From assembly GCA_023539445.1 (NCBI GenBank), contig JAKCEW010000021.1:1-7804 (forward strand): a stretch of DNA of 7,804 nucleotides, read 5' to 3'. The position numbers were made by a program, and so were the translations under genes. This DNA is from Candidatus Terraquivivens yellowstonensis (GTDB lineage Archaea > Thermoproteota > Nitrososphaeria_A > Caldarchaeales > Wolframiiraptoraceae). Numbering within the stretch: position 1 is the stretch's first letter; each line of letters opens with the position of its first letter. The notes below the pieces were generated by a model. It saw only the letters and a list, made by a program, of their open reading frames with translations, made no database searches and was not told the origin of the DNA. Of the stretch, positions 1 through 6,609 are shown piece by piece.

Positions 1-1
1 T

Positions 2-22
2 TACAATTGGATGCAAATTGTA
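2..22. repeat. AT-rich inverted repeat, 7-base arms
   Basis: TACAATT at 2-8 is the exact reverse complement of AATTGTA at 16-22, with a 7-base spacer. It lies downstream of the ribokinase stop codon. The stem is too AT-rich to be a convincing intrinsic terminator and has no T tract. It may instead be an operator for a gene left of the window, or chance in AT-rich DNA. Confidence 0.3.
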
Positions 23-34
23 CTAACAACAGTT

Positions 35-63
35 AATAGGATTCAAATACAGTCCTATTTGAA
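35..63. repeat. Overlapping inverted repeats after ribokinase gene
   Basis: AATAGGA at 35-41 pairs exactly with TCCTATT at 53-59 across an 11-base loop. A second, mutually exclusive pairing joins TTCAAAT at 42-48 with ATTTGAA at 57-63. Being 10 to 38 bases past the ribokinase stop, it could act as a weak 3' end structure for the leftward operon. No poly-T run follows on the minus strand, so calling it a terminator is not justified. Confidence 0.35.
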
Positions 64-72
64 ATGCTAGAT

Positions 73-981
73 TTAAAAGGTCAGTGTTTTTTTAAGAAAA
101 GCTTCTACTTCATCCCGATACGGAAGTGAAGGTTGGGCTCCTTTACGGGTGGTGGCCAGGGCTCCGGCGGCATTAGCCCAAAGAATTGCTTCCTCTATGG
201 AGCGTCCCTCACTTAATGCTACTGCCAGTGCTCCGTTGAATGCGTCCCCTGCAGCGGTTGTGTCTACCGGGATTACAGGAAACGCAGGAAAGTGACGGAC
301 TTTTTTCTTCGTAATTAAATAGGCCCCTTCAGCCCCAGCTTTGTAGACGACTTGGCTAACTCCGAGATCTAAAAGGTCGTAAGCTGCCTTTTTTATTTCT
401 TTTTTGCCTGTAATAGTGATCAATTCGGCTTGATTAGGAGTAAGAATATCCACTCGCTCAAGTGGAAGGGTTGAAAGATCTTGAGCGGGAGCTGGGTCCA
501 GAATAACCAAAGGGCTTCTTTGAGGCAGATTTCGAAGCACGTAAGCAACAGTTTGCAAAGGGATTTCGAGTTGGAGAAGAAGAATTTCAGCGGCTGCCAG
601 TTTAGGAAGTACACGTTCTACGTAACTGGTATCCACTAAAGCGTTAGCACCAGGCACATAGACAATCGCGTTCTTCCCGTCCTTCGTAACCCAAATCGAA
701 GCAATTCCTGAATGAGTATTTTGTTCCCGTTCGACGAAATCGATACCAACTCCGTTACTTTTTAGGCTTTGTAAAAGCTCCTGTCCAAAGACGTCATTTC
801 CTACTTTGCCGCAAAAAAAGACTTGTGCCCCAAGACGAGCGACTGCAACAGCCTGGTTGGCCCCCTTACCGCCAGGATACCGAGCAAAAGAAAAGCCTTT
901 TAACGTTTCTCCTAGCTGAGGAAATTGTGGTACCTCGAAGACGAAATCTATGTTAATGCTTCCCAAGACTGTAACTATCAT
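73..981 (-). CDS. rbsK: Ribokinase, PfkB family carbohydrate kinase
   Basis: A cytoplasmic ATP-dependent kinase expected to convert D-ribose to ribose 5-phosphate for the pentose phosphate pathway. The 302 residues match the usual RbsK length. Visible signatures are GSINID at 7-12 (ribose contacts), the PfkB glycine motif PGGKGANQA at 36-44, the QLEIP segment near 137-141, NPAPA-like DPAPA near 162-166, and the C-terminal PfkB motif [11 protein letters not shown] at 240-250, whose D246 is the expected catalytic base and whose AAGD forms the anion hole. The tail [19 protein letters not shown] follows E. coli RbsK almost residue for residue, which favours ribose over other PfkB substrates. The ATG starts 2 bases after the upstream aminotransferase stop and has only a weak ribosome site, so translation is probably coupled. 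It is the last gene of the leftward operon. No rbsD or rbsABC is nearby, so free ribose may not be the imported compound. Confidence 0.93.
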   Translation of the reverse strand: MIVTVLGSINIDFVFEVPQFPQLGETLKGFSFARYPGGKGANQAVAVARLGAQVFFCGKVGNDVFGQELLQSLKSNGVGIDFVEREQNTHSGIASIWVTKDGKNAIVYVPGANALVDTSYVERVLPKLAAAEILLLQLEIPLQTVAYVLRNLPQRSPLVILDPAPAQDLSTLPLERVDILTPNQAELITITGKKEIKKAAYDLLDLGVSQVVYKAGAEGAYLITKKKVRHFPAFPVIPVDTTAAGDAFNGALAVALSEGRSIEEAILWANAAGALATTRKGAQPSLPYRDEVEAFLKKTLTF

Positions 982-983
982 TT

Positions 984-2453
984 TTAATCTCGATTGATGG
1001 AAAAGAATTTTTCAGCTGTAGTGAAAACTTTATCAAAGATTTCCAAAGCACGATCGATAGTGCTTCTACGAATAGTAAGAGGTGGTATTAGTTGAAAACG
1101 GTTGTAATAATACCCACCTCTTTCGAACACCAATCCATTTTTAACGCATTCGTCAAGAATAAAACCTGCTTCCTCAGAAGCAGGTTCACGGGTTTCCCTA
1201 TTTTTTACGAGTTCTATACCGATATAAAGGCCACGTGCATCGATGTGCCCAATCAATGGGTGGCGTTCTTGTAACTCTTTAAGTCCATTATAAAAGTACT
1301 CACCCTTATGTCGCACCTCGGCAAGGAACTCCTCTTTTGTGACAATTTCTAATACTTTATTAGCTGCAGCACAAGCTAGCACGTTTCCTGCTTGTGTAGA
1401 AACATGGGCTCCTGGTCCCCATGCTTCCAATATGTCAGCCCTGGCTATTACAGCAGAGAGTGGTAAGCCCCCACCAAGCGCCTTAGAAGTAAGGAGCATA
1501 TCAACTTCAACCCCTTCCCACTCTGTGGCCCACAACTTTCCGGTGCGACCGAGACCAGTTTGAATCTCGTCCACGATTAAGAGAATACCATATTTGTCAG
1601 CTAATTGGCGAAGTAATTTCAAGTATCCAGCTGGAGGGATAATATAGCCAGCCGAGCTTTGAAAAGGTTCTACTAAGAAGGCGGCTACATTGGTAATATC
1701 CTTTTTGACTTCCCGATAGGGCGATTCTTTGCTTAAAAAGTAGTATTCAAGGTATTCTTCAAGTTTTTTAAGACAATATTCTCCCTCATCTTCGCCAGCA
1801 GGAGGACGCCCAAAAGGCGAGCGGTAAGGATAGGGAAAGGGAAAGTACCCTACCGCACTGTCATGTGGGGGTACAGGATAGAAATAGGCCCACATACCAC
1901 CTTTCCCTGTGAAAGGCATAGTTCCATACGTTACTCCATGGTAATCGCCAAAGGCTGTTAGGATAAAGGGGCGGCCAGTATAGTAACGAGCGGCACGAAC
2001 AGCTAACTCCACAGCATCTGCTCCGGTTACCCCGAACACCACTCGTGCTTTGCCACCTTTGATAGGGGTGATTTGCGTGAGCTTCTCCGCAAGCTTAATA
2101 CGCTCAGGATGTGGAAGATCAAAATAATGGACAAGTTTTATAGACTGTTCTTTTATAACTTCGGCAATGTCACGATTACATTGACCAAGAGCTGAAACAG
2201 AGAAACCTGCCAATAAATCGATATACTCTTTGCCATCTACATCAATTAGTACATCATTTTCCGCTCGCTCAACAATTGGAGGCATTTTAAAAAGCGCAAG
2301 CCCCACTTGTCCATATGATTCTACTGAAAGCCATCTTCTAGCCCAGTTTTTGCCTTGTTCTCCAAAAGATGATTCGGAGATACGCTGTTCGATTTCGGCT
2401 TCGGTTAGCTTAAGTTTTTGCCTTTGTATTTCTGTTCTTCCATTAAAAAGCAT
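984..2453 (-). CDS. Class III PLP-dependent aminotransferase (aspartate aminotransferase fold I)
   Basis: A cytoplasmic pyridoxal-phosphate enzyme of the acetylornithine/GABA aminotransferase family, 489 residues from the chosen start. Hallmarks are the phosphate-binding loop TGADAVE (about 143-149), YHG at 171-173 stacking on the cofactor, the [11 protein letters not shown] segment near 259-269, [12 protein letters not shown] with D295 contacting the pyridine nitrogen, and SKALGGG with K324 as the Schiff-base lysine. T353 in STQAGN is the expected phosphate ligand from the partner subunit. Residues about 190-250 form an extra aromatic/proline-rich stretch ([12 protein letters not shown]) followed by a charged helix, as in archaeal-type broad-substrate aminotransferases and class III amino-acid racemases. 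Transaminase and racemase therefore cannot be told apart here. The reading frame opens 45 bases upstream at 2498, but the ATG at 2453 follows a perfect AGGAGG and avoids overlapping the lacI-type gene, so it is preferred. The amino donor is unknown. Confidence 0.88.
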   Translation of the reverse strand: MLFNGRTEIQRQKLKLTEAEIEQRISESSFGEQGKNWARRWLSVESYGQVGLALFKMPPIVERAENDVLIDVDGKEYIDLLAGFSVSALGQCNRDIAEVIKEQSIKLVHYFDLPHPERIKLAEKLTQITPIKGGKARVVFGVTGADAVELAVRAARYYTGRPFILTAFGDYHGVTYGTMPFTGKGGMWAYFYPVPPHDSAVGYFPFPYPYRSPFGRPPAGEDEGEYCLKKLEEYLEYYFLSKESPYREVKKDITNVAAFLVEPFQSSAGYIIPPAGYLKLLRQLADKYGILLIVDEIQTGLGRTGKLWATEWEGVEVDMLLTSKALGGGLPLSAVIARADILEAWGPGAHVSTQAGNVLACAAANKVLEIVTKEEFLAEVRHKGEYFYNGLKELQERHPLIGHIDARGLYIGIELVKNRETREPASEEAGFILDECVKNGLVFERGGYYYNRFQLIPPLTIRRSTIDRALEIFDKVFTTAEKFFSINRD

Positions 2454-2459
2454 AATAAA

Positions 2460-2465
2460 CCTCCT
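2460..2465 (-). promoter_or_regulatory. Ribosome binding site deciding the aminotransferase start
   Basis: The minus strand reads AGGAGG here, 6 bases before the ATG at 2453. No comparable site precedes the alternative start at 2498. It lies in the 19-base gap after the LacI-family stop codon, so the aminotransferase can be translated strongly and independently of the weakly initiated repressor gene. Confidence 0.85.
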
Positions 2466-2472
2466 TTCTTTT

Positions 2473-3453
2473 TTATTTTTTCCTACATGATTCTCCACGA
2501 ATTATTCGAACTTTTAACATGCAAGTTTTATTGTCGTACTTTAAAAATTGGCGCATAGCTATTTGCCCCATATTAAAAGCAGGAATTTCTACTGTAGTGA
2601 GTTTAGGGCGCAGAAAGTCAGACCAGGGAATATGGTCAAACCCCGTCACTCCGAGATCTTCCGGGACCCGCAGCCCATTATCCTCAGCAGCGCGGACTGC
2701 GCCGATGGCCATCAAATCGTTCCCGCACATGATGGCATCGACCTGGTGACGTTGGATAATTTTTTGAGCCTGTTCATAACCACTTTCATAAGTGAAATTC
2801 CCATGTCTTACATCTAAAGGCTTCAGCCCCGCTTTCGCCAACGCTTCTAAGAAACCTTTAAGCCGATCCTCTGCAGTGCTTACTTTCGCTGGCCCGGCAA
2901 TATAAGCGATCTTTCGATACCCAAGCTTAATAATATACTCAGTAAGCTTGCGACTACCCTCCTTGTTATCTGCTTCCACTACTGGCAATCCTTCAACACG
3001 TCGATCAGCCACTATGATTTTAAGCCCCTGTCGAAGCAGACGTTGGACGCGATCCATAACTGGCTGATTAACTGGAATAAAAATAATTCCCTCCACTCCT
3101 TCAGCAAGCAAAATAGCTAAATAACGTGATTCTTTTTGTATAGAGTGGTTCGAGTCACAAATCATCGTCGAATATCCTTTAACAAAAGCTATTGATTCGA
3201 CGCCACGGGCAAAAAGCGCAAAAAATGGATTCGAAATGTCAGGAAGGAGCACGGCGATAGTCTGAGTTCGGCGTTGACGCAAAACACGAGCTGCCTTGAC
3301 TGGGGTGTATTCAAGCTCTTTTATTACTCGGAGTATTCGATCTTTTGTTTCTGGGCGCATATGTCCAACGTCACAGCCGTTAAGCACCCTTGACACCGTG
3401 CTCGGTGAAACTCCTGCTAGCACAGCTACATCTTTTATCGTTGGTCGCTTCAT
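2473..3453 (-). CDS. LacI-family transcriptional regulator, probable local repressor
   Basis: A 326-residue DNA-binding protein of the LacI/GalR family. The N-terminal helix-turn-helix is clear (TIKDVAVLAGVSPSTVSRVLNG, 5 to 26), followed by the hinge region (LEYTPVKAARVLRQ) and a periplasmic-binding-protein-like effector domain from about residue 63 (TIAVLLPDISNPFFA) to the end. GNDLMAIGAVRA and GVTGFDHIPWSDFLRPKLTT are typical late signatures. The overall pattern resembles RbsR/CcpA-like repressors, and the rbsK neighbour makes a ribose-type effector plausible, but this is inference. The hinge lacks the usual Asn (YxPN), which is Val here. The gene leads the leftward operon. It starts only about 15 bases after the predicted transcription start and has no visible Shine-Dalgarno, which should keep its level low. 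An in-frame TAG six codons upstream excludes a longer start. A LacI-type site overlaps the predicted transcription start, so autoregulation is likely. Confidence 0.94.
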   Translation of the reverse strand: MKRPTIKDVAVLAGVSPSTVSRVLNGCDVGHMRPETKDRILRVIKELEYTPVKAARVLRQRRTQTIAVLLPDISNPFFALFARGVESIAFVKGYSTMICDSNHSIQKESRYLAILLAEGVEGIIFIPVNQPVMDRVQRLLRQGLKIIVADRRVEGLPVVEADNKEGSRKLTEYIIKLGYRKIAYIAGPAKVSTAEDRLKGFLEALAKAGLKPLDVRHGNFTYESGYEQAQKIIQRHQVDAIMCGNDLMAIGAVRAAEDNGLRVPEDLGVTGFDHIPWSDFLRPKLTTVEIPAFNMGQIAMRQFLKYDNKTCMLKVRIIRGESCRKK

Positions 3454-3455
3454 TT

Positions 3456-3469
3456 GGAAATCGTTACAC
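3456..3469 (-). promoter_or_regulatory. Candidate LacI-type operator of the leftward operon
   Basis: On the minus strand the 14-mer GTGTAACGATTTCC has a central CG and the half-site GATTTCC. It begins 5 bases after the -10 box and covers the expected transcription start. As a palindrome it is poor (4 of 7 pairs), but its right half is identical to that of the site at 3941-3954 and its position relative to the promoter is the same. Binding here would block transcription of the regulator, aminotransferase and ribokinase genes. Confidence 0.6.
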
Positions 3470-3474
3470 TACAA

Positions 3475-3503
3475 AGTATAGCGTGACCTAAATTTGATGT
3501 CAA
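3475..3503 (-). promoter_or_regulatory. Sigma-70/sigma-A type promoter of the leftward operon
   Basis: On the minus strand TTGACA (3503-3498) is separated by exactly 17 bases from TATACT (3480-3475). The predicted start, 7 bases past the -10 box, is near 3468 and leaves a leader of about 15 bases before the repressor ATG at 3453. It is the only strong promoter seen for the three leftward genes. Confidence 0.85.
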
Positions 3504-3578
3504 GATACACTAAGCTTGTCGAAACAATGAATAAAAGGACCTATTTTAAAGTTTAAAAATTGTTTTTGCACTTGCAAT

Positions 3579-3609
3579 CTTGATCATTGGATGCCATCAG
3601 ATGATCTAG
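3579..3609. repeat. Imperfect 15-base inverted repeat around a single C
   Basis: CTTGATCATTGGATG (3579-3593) and CATCAGATGATCTAG (3595-3609) are reverse complements at 12 of 15 positions, centred on C3594. A smaller palindrome, TTGCA-ct-TGCAA, sits just left of it at 3566-3577. The repeat lies immediately before the transposase remnant. It could be a leftover of the element, a regulator site or a transcript hairpin. The rest of 3504-3578 shows nothing recognisable beyond AT-rich sequence. Confidence 0.4.
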
Positions 3610-3891
3610 TTCAAGGGCGGTGGGAAAGTGCGAGATCCAAGGAGAAGGGAAATATTGAAAGCTTTTCGTTTAGATCTTTATCGGCTGCGAGCAGTGGGCG
3701 AGGGAATATTCGGGGCCCTGAAAACGAGGCTCAACGGGAGGCTCAGGAATCTAAGCGTTTCTAACACCCAAAAGGAGGCCCTTCTCCTTGGGGTGTGTTA
3801 TGTGCTGCGGGTATTTCTGGCCTTATTCCGTTGGCTTTTAAGTCTCCGCTCTTCCAGGTCAACAAGAAGGGCCATCCTCGCCTTTTCTTAG
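3610..3891 (+). pseudogene. C-terminal remnant of a DDE transposase (IS4/IS5-like)
   Basis: The frame is open from just after a TAG at 3607 to the TAG at 3889-3891, with a GTG at 3628 as its only early start candidate. The core of the reading (VGEGIFGALKTRLNGRLR, then KEALLLGVCYVLR) resembles the last part of IS4/IS5-type transposases, where the final catalytic Glu lies in an (R/V)VEGVFGxLK motif and is followed by a CYNLR-like helix. Here GEGIFGALK would carry that Glu. Everything upstream, including the two catalytic Asp regions, is missing, so it cannot be an active transposase. The last 25 or so residues are low-complexity and basic and are probably not original coding sequence. The assignment to a family is tentative. 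It sits inside the divergent promoter region, and its end is only 16 bases from the -35 box of the transporter operon. Confidence 0.55.
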
Positions 3892-3907
3892 ACAAGCCCC
3901 ATAATAC

Positions 3908-3935
3908 TTGACAACAATAAGAGTTTGATTATAAT
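3908..3935 (+). promoter_or_regulatory. Consensus sigma-70/sigma-A promoter of the transporter operon
   Basis: TTGACA (3908-3913) and TATAAT (3930-3935) are both exact consensus boxes, with a 16-base spacer. Transcription should start near 3942, about 31 bases before the chosen ATG at 3973. Two perfect boxes imply high unregulated activity, which makes control by the overlapping operator important. Confidence 0.85.
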
Positions 3936-3940
3936 GTTTA

Positions 3941-3954
3941 GTAAATCGATTTCC
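3941..3954 (+). promoter_or_regulatory. LacI-type operator at the transporter operon start
   Basis: GTAAATCGATTTCC is a near-perfect palindrome (6 of 7 pairs, with AAATCGATTT exact) centred on CG, as is typical for LacI-family operators. It starts 5 bases after the -10 box and covers the predicted +1. Its half-site GATTTCC is identical in sequence and placement to the one in front of the LacI-family gene, so that protein is the natural candidate ligand. Confidence 0.7.
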
Positions 3955-3958
3955 TTAA

Positions 3959-3967
3959 GGGAGGTGG
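3959..3967 (+). promoter_or_regulatory. Strong ribosome binding site deciding the solute-binding protein start
   Basis: GGGAGGTGG, with GGAGG at 3960-3964, lies 8 bases before ATG 3973. The longer in-frame start at 3925 falls upstream of the -10 box and of the predicted transcription start, so it cannot be used from this promoter. Confidence 0.85.
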
Positions 3968-3972
3968 TCGTT

Positions 3973-5535
3973 ATGAAGTTCAGCTTGTTGGTGGTAGGTT
4001 GTTTAGCTGCGGTTCTTACTGCGATACCAAGGTTGACAACAGCTTCTACTCCAATAGAAACCTTGTTTGTTGGAGTTACAGAAGAACCAACGATGCTAGA
4101 TCCTGCAATTGATTACACGTTTGGTAGCATGCCCGTGTTCCGAGCGACATACGAAAGACTTGTTACATATAACTCCCGCACAGAAATGGTCGAACCGGAG
4201 TTGGCGGCTTCCTGGGAGATATCGGAAGATGGTTTAGTATATACATTTTACCTTCGTCCCGGTGTTAAGTTCCATGACGGTGCGACTTTTGATGCGTATG
4301 CGGTAAAGACAGCCTATGAGCGGGTTATGACAATCAATGAGGGGCCTGCTTGGATGCTGACAACATACGTAAAGTCCATTGATGTGGTTGATGATCTAAT
4401 TGTCCGTATTAATCTCCAACATCCCTTTGTTCCGTTTTTGCGTGTTCTAACTTCGTATTGGGGCATGGGCATTCCTAGTCCAAAAGCGATCGCGGAGCAC
4501 GTCGAGGATTTAGGAAAGGCTTTCTTCCGTGATCATGTTGTTGGGACGGGTCCGTATAAATTAGTTGAATGGGTGAAAGGGCAATACATAATGCTCGAGC
4601 GATTTGAGGACTATTGGCGTGGATGGCCTGGAAAACACCTCGATCGTATTGTAATACAGATAGTGCGAGACACAACAACGATGGCGATGCTTTTGGAACG
4701 CGGAGAAATAGATATTGCGTATGGAATCCCTGTTGCTGAGTTGGAACCTCTTAAGGCGAACCCAGAAATTGTTGTTAATGTCTATGATACGTATACAACG
4801 AACATGATTGCCATGAATACCACTAGACCTCCCCTTAATGACGTCCGCGTTAGACAAGCCCTGTCCTATTCCTTCGACTACGATAGTGCGATGGAGGTCT
4901 TCGCTGGTTATACCAAGCCTCTTGTTGGCCAAATTCCGCCTGGTTTGCTGGGATATGATCCTACTTTGCCTCGATACGTTTTTGACCTAGACCGAGCTAG
5001 AGAACTTTTAGCCCAAGCCGGCTATCCTCATGGCGGATTCACACTGGAGTATACATGGGTGACAGAAGAGCCAGAGGGGCGCCGCATAGGTATTCTTTGG
5101 CAAGAGGCGCTTCGCAAACTCGGAATTGAATTAAAAATTACTGAAGTCACGGTAGCTGGGCACTGGGATAGAATATCACATCCTGAGACAACCCCCGATT
5201 TAGCTAACTACAGGTGGAGTATTGACTTCCCTGATGCGTTATCGATTCTCCTACCTCTATATCATGGAGATTATGCTCCTCCCGTCGGTTACAACATTTC
5301 AAGGTGGTCTAATCCACGCATTAACGAACTTATTGACAAAGCCGGAATAGAGCGGGATGAGGAGGTGCGAAAACAAATACTTAGGGAAATACAGCTACTT
5401 TTACTTAACGATGCGCCGAACATCTGGATTACAACTGTACCAGTAGCTATATGCATGCGCAAAAATGTACATGGTTTTGTGTTTGAACCAGCTTACTTCT
5501 CATCGTTCAACTTTTATAACATGTATAAAGACTGA
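3973..5535 (+). CDS. ABC transporter substrate-binding protein, family 5 (Dpp/Opp type)
   Basis: A 520-residue extracytoplasmic receptor that delivers solute to the two permeases encoded next. Residues 1-24 form a signal peptide: a short basic start, a hydrophobic run, and a likely signal peptidase I cut after TTA. Cys10 is in a VVGC context, but the hydrophobic stretch before it is too short for a normal lipobox, so a soluble periplasmic protein is favoured. Family landmarks are EEPTMLDPA near 37-45, LAASWEIS at 77-84, LRPGVKFHDG at 94-103, VGTGPYKLVEW at 190-200 and the PPLNDVRVRQALSYSFD block at 286-302. Length is normal. Family 5 receptors bind peptides, but also nickel, oligosaccharides, opines and glutathione, so the substrate is open. 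With a ribokinase and an aminotransferase under the same apparent operator, a non-peptide or conjugated sugar ligand deserves consideration. It is the first gene of the rightward operon and is followed by a strong hairpin. Confidence 0.92.
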   Translation: MKFSLLVVGCLAAVLTAIPRLTTASTPIETLFVGVTEEPTMLDPAIDYTFGSMPVFRATYERLVTYNSRTEMVEPELAASWEISEDGLVYTFYLRPGVKFHDGATFDAYAVKTAYERVMTINEGPAWMLTTYVKSIDVVDDLIVRINLQHPFVPFLRVLTSYWGMGIPSPKAIAEHVEDLGKAFFRDHVVGTGPYKLVEWVKGQYIMLERFEDYWRGWPGKHLDRIVIQIVRDTTTMAMLLERGEIDIAYGIPVAELEPLKANPEIVVNVYDTYTTNMIAMNTTRPPLNDVRVRQALSYSFDYDSAMEVFAGYTKPLVGQIPPGLLGYDPTLPRYVFDLDRARELLAQAGYPHGGFTLEYTWVTEEPEGRRIGILWQEALRKLGIELKITEVTVAGHWDRISHPETTPDLANYRWSIDFPDALSILLPLYHGDYAPPVGYNISRWSNPRINELIDKAGIERDEEVRKQILREIQLLLLNDAPNIWITTVPVAICMRKNVHGFVFEPAYFSSFNFYNMYKD

Positions 5536-5553
5536 GGTAGATTTATTTTTAGC

Positions 5554-5585
5554 AGGGGGTTGCCGTCTTTCGGCGGCAACCCCCT
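5554..5585 (+). promoter_or_regulatory. GC-rich intercistronic stem-loop between receptor and first permease
   Basis: AGGGGGTTGCCG (5554-5565) pairs perfectly with CGGCAACCCCCT (5574-5585), a 12-bp stem with an 8-base loop. It lies 18 bases after the receptor stop and ends 7 bases before the permease ATG. No T tract follows, so it is not a classical terminator. As in other binding-protein operons, it probably protects the receptor mRNA from 3' decay and lowers permease expression, either by partial termination or by hindering ribosomes, because it occupies the place where a Shine-Dalgarno would be. Confidence 0.8.
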
Positions 5586-5592
5586 TCAACAA

Positions 5593-6594
5593 ATGAGCAA
5601 ATATATTGTAAGGCGATTGGCATTTTTGGTAATAACGCTTTTAGGAGTACTAACAATTACTTTTTTTCTGTCTCGAATATTACCTGGTGATCCTGCCCGG
5701 CTTGCAGCGGGAATACGTGCTGGACCAGAGCAAGTAGAAGCCCTCCGCAGATCATTAGGTCTTGATCGCCCTCTTGCTGAACAATACGTACGCTACATAA
5801 CGAGCGTAATGCGTGGGGACCTCGGGATGTCCATTCGCACACGACGACCTGTTAGGGCAGACTTGGTAGAATACTTTCCTGCCACTGTAGAACTAACTAT
5901 TTTTGCAACATTTCTTTGTATCCTGCTCGGAATTCCTTTAGGCATTTTTTCTGCGGTTCGACAGGAAACATTGGTGGATCATGTATTACGAGTTGCAGCG
6001 GTAGCCGCGGTTTCAATGCCCAGTTTCTGGCTTGGTTTGCTCTTTCAGCTTGTGTTTTTCCGCTGGCTTGGAATACTCCCAGCAACGGGTCGTGTTGGGC
6101 TAGGCTTCCGACCAACTCACATAACGGGATTGTACGTGCTCGATAGCATCATAACTCAAAATTGGGCTGCATTAGGAAGCTGTCTCAAGCACTTGGCGCT
6201 TCCTGCAATGGCGCTTGCGGCAAGTTCAGTTGCACAGATCAGTCGCATGATGAGATCGAGCTTACTTGAAGTACTTTCTCACGACTATGTGCGGACTGCA
6301 CGCGCAAAGGGATTGAAGGAAAGCGCGGTCATACTAAAACATGCGCTTCGCAACGCATTGTTGCCGACGCTAACTGTTATTGGTCTTCAGACTGGCGTTC
6401 TTCTATCAGGTGCAGTCCCAGTCGAGGTTGTTTTTAGTTGGCCTGGAATTGGTTTATATGCGGTTCAATCAATTGTCTTTGTAGATTTTATGGCCATTCT
6501 TGGTGTTACTCTCCTCATGACTATTGTATATTCAGGGATAAATTTGATTGTCGATGTACTTTATGGAGTACTTGATCCTCGAATCCAATACTGA
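5593..6594 (+). CDS. ABC transporter permease, DppB/OppB type
   Basis: A 333-residue inner-membrane subunit of a family 5 importer. The start MSKYIVRRLAFLVITLLGVLT is the classic DppB N-terminus, leading into the first membrane segment and the SRILPGDPA motif (about 28-36). A periplasmic loop with SLGLDRPLAEQYVRYI and GDLGMSIRTRRPV follows. About five more hydrophobic segments come after it, and the EAA coupling loop spans about 231-258 (DYVRTARAKGL to LLP), which docks onto an ATPase. The C-terminal FSWPGIG and DVLYGVLDPRIQY are also typical. A longer reading from TTG 5560 would start inside the hairpin and lacks a ribosome site, so ATG 5593 is chosen, although no good Shine-Dalgarno precedes it either. 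The stop codon overlaps the ribosome site of the second permease. Confidence 0.95.
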   Translation: MSKYIVRRLAFLVITLLGVLTITFFLSRILPGDPARLAAGIRAGPEQVEALRRSLGLDRPLAEQYVRYITSVMRGDLGMSIRTRRPVRADLVEYFPATVELTIFATFLCILLGIPLGIFSAVRQETLVDHVLRVAAVAAVSMPSFWLGLLFQLVFFRWLGILPATGRVGLGFRPTHITGLYVLDSIITQNWAALGSCLKHLALPAMALAASSVAQISRMMRSSLLEVLSHDYVRTARAKGLKESAVILKHALRNALLPTLTVIGLQTGVLLSGAVPVEVVFSWPGIGLYAVQSIVFVDFMAILGVTLLMTIVYSGINLIVDVLYGVLDPRIQY

Positions 6595-6599
6595 GGTGG
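6593..6599 (+). promoter_or_regulatory. Ribosome binding site of the second permease, overlapping the previous stop
   Basis: GAGGTGG begins within the TGA stop (6592-6594) of the first permease and lies 10 bases before ATG 6610. The overlap suggests translational coupling and equal production of the two permease subunits. Confidence 0.75.
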
Positions 6600-6609
6600 G
6601 GTACTAGCA

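Noticed and set aside
1-72. CRISPR repeat or riboswitch in the left-edge repeats
   Set aside because: The repeated units are only 7 bases, are not regularly spaced and show no conserved aptamer-like core.
2454-2498. Longer aminotransferase start at 2498
   Set aside because: It overlaps the end of the LacI-family gene, while the ATG at 2453 has a perfect AGGAGG 6 bases upstream.
3925-3972. Longer N-terminus for the substrate-binding protein from an in-frame start at 3925
   Set aside because: It would begin before the -10 box (3930-3935), lacks a ribosome site and would bury the signal peptide behind 16 extra residues.
4487-4494. GCGATCGC palindrome resembling the cyanobacterial HIP1 repeat
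   Set aside because: I noticed only one copy, inside a coding region; one occurrence is no evidence for HIP1 or a cyanobacterial origin.
4561-4932. Minus-strand open frame of 123 codons inside the binding-protein gene
   Set aside because: It is antisense to well-conserved family 5 coding sequence, shows no recognisable domain and has no ribosome site; it is a shadow frame.
5560-5592. TTG start at 5560 for the first permease
   Set aside because: It lies within the left arm of a stable hairpin without usable ribosome site, and the family N-terminus begins at the ATG at 5593.
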